Both the position numbers and the translations under genes were made by a program. Shown piece by piece: positions 6,880-10,749 of a DNA stretch of 10,749 nucleotides (positions within the stretch are counted from its first letter, which is position 1; each line of letters opens with the position of its first letter). The notes under the pieces are model-generated. The model was not told the origin of the DNA, ran no database searches, and saw nothing but the letters and a program-made list of their open reading frames with translations. Source of the DNA: Bacillota bacterium. GTDB lineage: Bacteria > Bacillota > Clostridia > Peptostreptococcales > Anaerovoracaceae. The stretch lies in NCBI GenBank assembly GCA_022793975.1, contig JAAWDW010000074.1, positions 1-10,749 of the forward strand, written 5' to 3'.

Positions 6880-7820
6880 TGGCAGCACCGAAAAACAGAG
6901 GACTCGGAAAAGGTCTTGAAGCACTTTTCGGAGATGTTGAGATAGATACTTCATCGGCAGAATCCGTTCATGAAGAGCCGCAGGGAATCAGCGCAAAACA
7001 GGAAATAAAAAAGAAAAAGACAAGTACTGTTGTTGACGAAAACAGTGTAGTTTTTATAGATATAAATGAAATAAAACCGAATGAAAATCAGCCACGGAAA
7101 AATTTTGACGAAGAAAAAATTGCAGAACTTGCCGCATCTATACTTGAACACGGTATAATTCAGCCTATCGTTGTCAGGAAAAACAGAAGCGGATATGAGA
7201 TTGTGGCAGGAGAACGTCGATACAGAGCTGCGAGAAAAGTAGAACTTAAAACAGTACCATGTCTTGTAAGGGAACTTACGGATGAACAGAATATGCTGCT
7301 TGCAATTATAGAGAATATGCAGCGTGAGGATCTTAATCCTGTGGAAGAGGCTCAGGCGATAGAAAAAATGATAAAAACATACGGTCTTACGCAGGAACAA
7401 GTATCCAAAAGTCTTGCGAAAAGCAGACCGTATATTACAAATGTACTGAGACTTCTTCGCTTGCCGGAGATCGTGCAGGATATGATAAGCAGAGGAACAT
7501 TATCTTCGGGGCATGCAAGAGCTTTGGTAGCAATAAATGATGAAAAAAAACAGATAGCACTTGCGGAAAGGGCAGAAAAAGAAGGGCTTTCCGTACGTGA
7601 TATAGAAAGGCTTGCCGGTGAAAACAAGAAAACTCCGAGACCGGCGTCAAGAGTCAGAAAAAAGGACGCAGATGCTGCTTTAGTGGAAGATGATCTTAAA
7701 GATATATTCGGAACAAAAGTAAATCTTGTTGAAAAAGGGAAACGCGGAAAAATAGAAATAGAGTATTACAGCAGAGACGAACTCGAAAGATTGATTGAAA
7801 TGCTTAGGACTTTAAAATAA
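6879..7820 (+). CDS. parB: chromosome-partitioning protein ParB (Spo0J)
   Basis: ParB is the CTP-dependent DNA clamp that binds parS and stimulates ParA. The 313-residue protein starts with the ParA-activating motif RGLGKGLEALFGD (7-19), absent from the Noc-like paralog, followed by a charged linker (about 22-52). The N-domain shows NENQPRKNF (68-76), the CTP-binding motifs GERRYRA (111-117) and ENMQRED (145-151), and a helix-turn-helix at about 169-191. The four specificity positions are Arg183, Val189, Arg194 and Gly211; the Arg and Gly are the parS-type residues. The C-terminal dimerisation domain ends EIEYYSRDELERLIEMLRTL. GAGGAGG at 6865-6871, inside parA, serves as ribosome binding site. 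A parS-like palindrome follows the stop codon by 28 bases. Confidence 0.96.
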   Translation: MAAPKNRGLGKGLEALFGDVEIDTSSAESVHEEPQGISAKQEIKKKKTSTVVDENSVVFIDINEIKPNENQPRKNFDEEKIAELAASILEHGIIQPIVVRKNRSGYEIVAGERRYRAARKVELKTVPCLVRELTDEQNMLLAIIENMQREDLNPVEEAQAIEKMIKTYGLTQEQVSKSLAKSRPYITNVLRLLRLPEIVQDMISRGTLSSGHARALVAINDEKKQIALAERAEKEGLSVRDIERLAGENKKTPRPASRVRKKDADAALVEDDLKDIFGTKVNLVEKGKRGKIEIEYYSRDELERLIEMLRTLK

Positions 7821-7840
7821 TCCATTAATTTCAACATTTA

Positions 7841-7873
7841 TAAGGCTATGTTTCATATGAAACATAGTCCTTA
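7841..7873 (+). terminator. hairpin downstream of parB, possible terminator
   Basis: TAAGG-CTATGTTTC pairs with GAAACATAG-CCTTA around an ATAT loop, with a single bulged T at 7868. The stem is long (14 pairs), but what follows is TTGTATA rather than a clean T tract. It could terminate parAB, act as a bidirectional barrier, or be only the extended parS-like palindrome. Confidence 0.45.
7849..7864. promoter_or_regulatory. parS-like site with altered centre
   Basis: TGTTTCATATGAAACA matches the parS consensus at 14 of 16 positions; the two central bases CG are TA, and perfect dyad symmetry is kept. The place, just after parB, suits a second parS. The central change could weaken ParB binding. 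Confidence 0.5.
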
Positions 7874-7948
7874 TTGTATAAGAATATAGTGCAGCACGAG
7901 TTTTAAATATTAACAAATGAAGAAACAGGAGGGATTTGAAAAACTATA

Positions 7949-8227
7949 ATGAAGATTTCGGAAATAATAATTATAGGACTTTTGATATATAACTTGATAA
8001 CATTTTTAATAATGGGAATTGATAAGTTTCTTGCCAAAAAGGAAAAGAGAAGAATAAGCGAGGCGACGCTTCTTGTAAATGCTTATACACTCGGCGGTAT
8101 AGGAATTCTGCTTGGTATGCTTGTATTTCGTCATAAGATAAGAAAGGCCAAGTTTATAATACTTGTACCGATTGCAGTTATCGTAAATACGGTAGCGTTT
8201 GTCGGGATATATGCTATTCTCGGTTAA
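7949..8227 (+). CDS. DUF1294 small membrane protein
   Basis: This 92-residue protein fits the DUF1294 family, whose function is not known. Family hallmarks are NLITFLIMGIDKFLAKK (15-31), RRISEATLL (34-42), the glycine-rich GGIGILLGM (49-57) and FRHKIRKAKF (60-69). Hydrophobic segments at about 4-24, 44-60 and 70-91 suggest three membrane passes, with the basic FRHK segment between the second and third. AGGAGGG (7928-7933, with one A before) is 15 bases from the ATG, which is unusually far; no in-frame start lies nearer, so translation may be weak. I see no convincing promoter in the 128-base gap after parB, so expression may depend on readthrough. The next membrane-protein gene follows after 61 bases. 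Confidence 0.8.
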   Translation: MKISEIIIIGLLIYNLITFLIMGIDKFLAKKEKRRISEATLLVNAYTLGGIGILLGMLVFRHKIRKAKFIILVPIAVIVNTVAFVGIYAILG

Positions 8228-8288
8228 TGAAGACAGTATAGCGGTATAATGTAGCACATTTTAAGCTGATTAAAAAGGGGAATAAACA

Positions 8289-8777
8289 GTGGTAGAATTT
8301 TTAGAAAGTCTGGGACTGAGTCCGCAGCTGCTTATATTTATAATTTCAATGATACCGTTTATTGAACTGCGCGGGGGAATAGTAGTGGGTCTTGCAATGG
8401 AACTTCCGTGGTATGAAGTTTTTGCGATATGCTTTGCGGGAAATATTCTGCCGATACCGTTTGTGATATTATTTGGACGTAAGCTTCTTGAATGGCTCGG
8501 ACGTACACGGCTTTTCGGTAGATTTGTAATAAAGTATAAAAGAAAACTTGCGGAAAAATCAAAGCGTGTAAAAAAATATGGACCATTTGGACTTGCACTT
8601 TTTGTCGGTATACCGGTTCCGGGGACAGGTGCGTGGTCGGGAGCCTTGCTTGCAGTGCTTCTCAATCTTCGGCTTGCCCTTGCCGTTCCCGCCATTCTTG
8701 CGGGACTCATAGCGGCGGGAATTATAATGACGCTTGGCACAAGCGGCGTGCTTGGGGCTTTTAGCGCAGTAATATGA
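8289..8777 (+). CDS. small multidrug export family protein (COG2426/PF06695)
   Basis: The 162-residue integral membrane protein matches the family named 'putative small multidrug export protein'. It shows the family motifs MIPFIELRGGIVVG (21-34) and GLALFVGIPVPGTGAWSGALLA (101-122), separated by a basic cytoplasmic-looking stretch (about 72-96). Hydrophobic segments lie near 13-36, 43-63, 99-124 and 128-152. The drug-export name rests on weak old homology, and the transported substrate is unknown. GTG is the start, with GGGG at 8277-8280 eight bases upstream. A TATAAT at 8245-8250 could be a -10, but no fitting -35 is seen. The stop TGA overlaps an ATG (8774) that opens the frame leading into the next gene, but that ATG is not the likely start there. 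Confidence 0.85.
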   Translation: MVEFLESLGLSPQLLIFIISMIPFIELRGGIVVGLAMELPWYEVFAICFAGNILPIPFVILFGRKLLEWLGRTRLFGRFVIKYKRKLAEKSKRVKKYGPFGLALFVGIPVPGTGAWSGALLAVLLNLRLALAVPAILAGLIAAGIIMTLGTSGVLGAFSAVI

Positions 8778-8809
8778 AAAGTAGCATAGTCCCTTATTAT
8801 TTTAAATTG

Positions 8810-8838
8810 TTGAAAATTTCTGTCTTTAGATATATAAT
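8810..8838 (+). promoter_or_regulatory. promoter of the MalY/PatB-type gene
   Basis: TTGAAA (8810-8815) and TATAAT (8833-8838) are exactly 17 bases apart, a near-perfect vegetative promoter. The predicted start near 8845 gives a leader of about 60 bases containing two dyads. A second, extended -10 candidate is TGATATAAA at 8866-8874. Confidence 0.7.
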
Positions 8839-8848
8839 TAAAATATCT
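8828..8848. repeat. inverted repeat over the -10 and start site
   Basis: AGATAT (8828-8833) and ATATCT (8843-8848) flank nine bases including most of the -10 box and abut the predicted start site. It could be an operator, but AT-rich dyads arise easily. Confidence 0.3.
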
Positions 8849-8851
8849 GAG

Positions 8852-8865
8852 GTCAAATGTTTGAC
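8852..8865. promoter_or_regulatory. operator-like dyad in the leader
   Basis: GTCAAATGTTTGAC is a perfect six-base inverted repeat around TG, located just downstream of the predicted transcription start. This position would suit a repressor. I do not recognise the regulator. Confidence 0.4.
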
Positions 8866-8890
8866 TGATATAAATACTGTTTTGTATTAT

Positions 8891-8898
8891 AGAGGAGG
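8891..8898 (+). promoter_or_regulatory. ribosome binding site deciding the MalY/PatB-type start
   Basis: AGAGGAGG is seven bases before ATG 8906. The same frame is open back to ATG 8774, but the extra 44 residues run through the promoter and dyads and are not family-like. Confidence 0.8.
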
Positions 8899-8905
8899 CG
8901 ATATT

Positions 8906-10072
8906 ATGAAATACACAGACAGATTAAATACGTATTCGTATAAATGGGATGCACTCGAAAGAGAATTTGGATCTGCTGACCTTATTGCGATGTGGGTTGC
9001 CGATATGGACTTTGAGTGTGCGGACTGTATAAAAGAAGCGCTTCATAAGTATGTTGACGATCCGCTTGGCTATTTTGCAACTCCGCAGGAATATTACGAT
9101 GAGATTATCAAGTGGGAAAAAGAACGTCACGGTTTTGATGTAAAAAAAGAATGGATTTCTGTTACTCCCGGCATTGTACCTGCACTTTACTGGGGAGTAA
9201 AGACATATGTAAAGCCGGGAGAAGCTGTAATGATAAACACGCCTGTTTATTATCCGTTTAAGAATGCAATTTTGGCAGGCGGATGCAAGTGTGTTGAATC
9301 ACAGCTTGTGGAGACAGGTCGCACATATGTGATAGATTATGAAAAATTTGAAAAAGATGTCATTGAAAACAATGTTAAGCTCTATATACTCTGTAATCCA
9401 CACAATCCTGTAGGACGCGTATGGACTGAAGATGAGCTAAGAAAAGTTCTTGAAATATGCCGTAGGCACAATGTTCTTGTTATATCGGATGAAATTCATC
9501 AGGATATCGTAGATCCGAAGCTCGGACGTAAAAAGGTAACTACTGCGACTGTCGATGGAGGAAAATATCAGGATATGATTATTACAATGGCAGCTGTAAG
9601 TAAAACATTTAACATTGCTGCTGTTCAGAATTCATTTATAATCATTCCTAATCCTGAGCTTAAGGATAAATTTGACAGCTTCCTCGGCACATATTCTCTT
9701 GATGATGTAAACGGTTTTGGCCATATAGCTACTATGGCAGCTATGAAGGGTGGAAAAGAATGGCTTGACAAGGCTCTTGATGTAATTTACGGAAATTATC
9801 ATTATATGAGAGAACGCTTTGATGCTGAGCTTCCTGATGTTAAAACTTTTGATCTCGAAGGTACTTATCTGCCATGGGTTGATTTCGGAGCTTATGTCAA
9901 GACGAGAGACGAACTTGAGGATTTGATTCAGGGTAAGTGTAAGCTTGCAATCGATTACGGCGAGTGGTTTGGCGGTCCTGATTATGCAGCATTTGCAAGA
10001 TTTAACCTTGCGACAAAGAGAGAATATATTGAAACAGCATGTGACAGGATCATTGCTGAATTGAAAAAATAA
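8906..10072 (+). CDS. PLP-dependent MalY/PatB-type aminotransferase (putative C-S lyase)
   Basis: The 388-residue protein is a fold-type I PLP enzyme of the MalY/PatB group, whose studied members cleave C-S bonds (cystathionine beta-lyase activity). It opens with the group's N-terminus, SYKWD (11-15) and MWVADMDFECAD (29-40). It continues with SVTPGIVPALYWGVKTY (85-101), NPHNPVGRVW (164-173) and SDEIHQDIV (194-202). The PLP lysine is Lys233 in SKTFNIA. The C-terminal FARFNLATKREY has the conserved arginine that should bind the substrate carboxylate. Length is typical. It has its own promoter and a strong terminator, so it is a single-gene unit. Codon choice leans less on ATA for isoleucine than in mnmE, which may reflect higher expression. 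Cystathionine or another thioether amino acid is the likely substrate; strict aminotransferase activity is the alternative. Confidence 0.9.
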   Translation: MKYTDRLNTYSYKWDALEREFGSADLIAMWVADMDFECADCIKEALHKYVDDPLGYFATPQEYYDEIIKWEKERHGFDVKKEWISVTPGIVPALYWGVKTYVKPGEAVMINTPVYYPFKNAILAGGCKCVESQLVETGRTYVIDYEKFEKDVIENNVKLYILCNPHNPVGRVWTEDELRKVLEICRRHNVLVISDEIHQDIVDPKLGRKKVTTATVDGGKYQDMIITMAAVSKTFNIAAVQNSFIIIPNPELKDKFDSFLGTYSLDDVNGFGHIATMAAMKGGKEWLDKALDVIYGNYHYMRERFDAELPDVKTFDLEGTYLPWVDFGAYVKTRDELEDLIQGKCKLAIDYGEWFGGPDYAAFARFNLATKREYIETACDRIIAELKK

Positions 10073-10093
10073 ACAGGAAATTAAATAAATGAC

Positions 10094-10129
10094 AAAAGAG
10101 CGCTTTTGAATTATTTAAAGCGCTCTTTT
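10094..10129 (+). terminator. strong intrinsic terminator after the MalY/PatB-type gene
   Basis: AAAAGAGCGCTTT (10094-10106) pairs perfectly over 13 bases with AAAGCGCTCTTTT (10117-10129) around a ten-base loop. The stem starts with A and ends with T runs, so it could work in both directions. Confidence 0.9.
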
Positions 10130-10145
10130 AAATGGAAAATATTTG

Positions 10146-10154
10146 TGCTAAAAT
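10146..10154 (+). promoter_or_regulatory. possible extended -10 promoter for the AIM24-family gene
   Basis: TGCTAAAAT has the TGn extension and five of six -10 bases, and lies just past the terminator. No -35 is visible. The predicted leader would be about 40 bases. Confidence 0.35.
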
Positions 10155-10202
10155 AAAAAGGGCTATCACCATATGATTATAAAACAGAAAGGACTGATTA
10201 AT

Positions 10203-10749
10203 ATGCAGTATGAATTAAAAGGCGGCAATTTTCCAGTTGTTGTATGCCAGCTGGAAAAGGGCGAACAAATGATTACGGAAAAAGGTTCGATGGTCTGGAT
10301 GAGTCCTGTCATGGAAATGGAGACAGTAGGAGGGGGCCTTGGAAAAATGTTTTCTAAAGCTTTTTCTGGTGAAAGTATGTTCCAAAATATTTATACAGCT
10401 AAAGCTAATGGAATAATTGCGTTTGGTTCGAGTTTTCCGGGAAAGATTATGCCGCTTGAGGTTGCTCCTGGCAAAGAGTATATTTTGCAGAAGACCGCAT
10501 TTTTGGCTTCAGAGGCAGGTGTGCAGCTCTCTATTCACTTTAATAAAAAAATCGGAGCGGGTTTGTTCGGTGGCGAGGGTTTTATAATGCAGAAACTGTC
10601 GGGAAACGGTATTGCTTTTGTTGAGGTGGACGGTGAGCTTGTAGAATATACACTGGCACCGGGACAGCAGATGATTATAGATACAGGTAATGTACTGGGA
10701 TTTGAGAGCAGTGTTTCTATTGATATTCAGCAGGTAAAGGGTCTGAAAA
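10203..10749 (+). CDS. AIM24/TIGR00266 family protein (5' part, runs off the window)
   Basis: The reading frame is open from ATG 10203 to the window end, giving 182 complete codons; family members are usually about 220-270 residues, so roughly the last fifth or more is missing. It begins MQYELKGGNFPVVVCQLEKGE and shows the glycine-rich patches GGGLGK (43-48) and GAGLFGGEGF (118-127), then a QKLSGNG segment typical of TIGR00266. The beta-rich pattern fits this family, related to the mitochondrial protein AIM24. Its bacterial function is unknown. AAAGGA (10188-10193) lies nine bases before the start. No signal peptide is seen. A strong terminator separates it from the gene before it, so it begins a new transcription unit. 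Confidence 0.88.
   Translation, partial: MQYELKGGNFPVVVCQLEKGEQMITEKGSMVWMSPVMEMETVGGGLGKMFSKAFSGESMFQNIYTAKANGIIAFGSSFPGKIMPLEVAPGKEYILQKTAFLASEAGVQLSIHFNKKIGAGLFGGEGFIMQKLSGNGIAFVEVDGELVEYTLAPGQQMIIDTGNVLGFESSVSIDIQQVKGLK

Noticed and set aside
7863..8799. Near-identical short strings CATAGTCCTTATT (after parB) and CATAGTCCCTTATT (after the COG2426 gene)
   Set aside because: The match is about 13-14 bases with one indel in AT-rich intergenic DNA. It is not a clear repeat family, and no third copy was seen.
8774..8905. 44-residue N-terminal extension of the MalY/PatB-type protein starting at an ATG overlapping the previous stop codon
   Set aside because: The stretch contains a near-consensus promoter and dyads, is not family-like, and a strong ribosome binding site precedes ATG 8906.
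1..10749. Search for mobile elements, CRISPR arrays, tRNA or rRNA genes and toxin-antitoxin or defence genes
   Set aside because: No transposase, integrase, spaced direct repeats or tRNA-like cloverleaf was seen; gene order is that of a conserved chromosomal core region.

Overview
The window is an AT-rich, gene-dense segment in which every gene lies on the + strand. Gene order mnmE, mnmG, (flavoprotein), rsmG, noc-type parB, parA, parB matches the block that sits beside the replication origin in Firmicutes. Low GC, heavy use of AGA and ATA codons, strong GGAGG ribosome binding sites and a Noc-type second ParB point to a Firmicute, most likely a member of Clostridia. I cannot name a genus. The upstream neighbours expected from this synteny (jag, yidC, rnpA, rpmH, dnaA) would lie to the left, outside the window; this is inferred and not seen.

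Layout. Positions 1-74 hold a terminator-like hairpin and the mnmE ribosome binding site. Positions 75-5097 carry the tRNA/rRNA modification group: mnmE and mnmG (wobble uridine modification), a small flavodoxin-fold reductase gene, and rsmG (16S rRNA m7G methyltransferase). A terminator overlapping the end of rsmG closes this group. Positions 5183-7820 carry the chromosome-segregation group: a Noc-like ParB paralog with its own promoter, a perfect parS site that contains the noc stop codon, then parA (TTG start) and parB overlapping by one base. A parS-like palindrome with an altered centre follows parB. Positions 7949-8777 encode two small membrane proteins of poorly known function (DUF1294 and the COG2426 'small multidrug export' family). 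Positions 8906-10072 encode a MalY/PatB-type PLP C-S lyase/aminotransferase with its own promoter, an operator-like dyad and a strong terminator. From 10203 to the window end is the 5' part of an AIM24/TIGR00266 family gene.

How the genes work together. MnmE and MnmG form one enzyme complex, and both carry in-frame insertions relative to the usual family lengths (about 95 and 25 residues). ParA, ParB and the parS sites form the origin segregation module, and the Noc-like protein probably binds a related but different site. I see no mobile element, CRISPR array, tRNA or rRNA gene, and no clear new multigene system. The points worth a second look are the insertions, the extra flavoprotein inside a usually tight cluster, and the parS architecture. 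No gene-free stretch exceeds about 130 bases.
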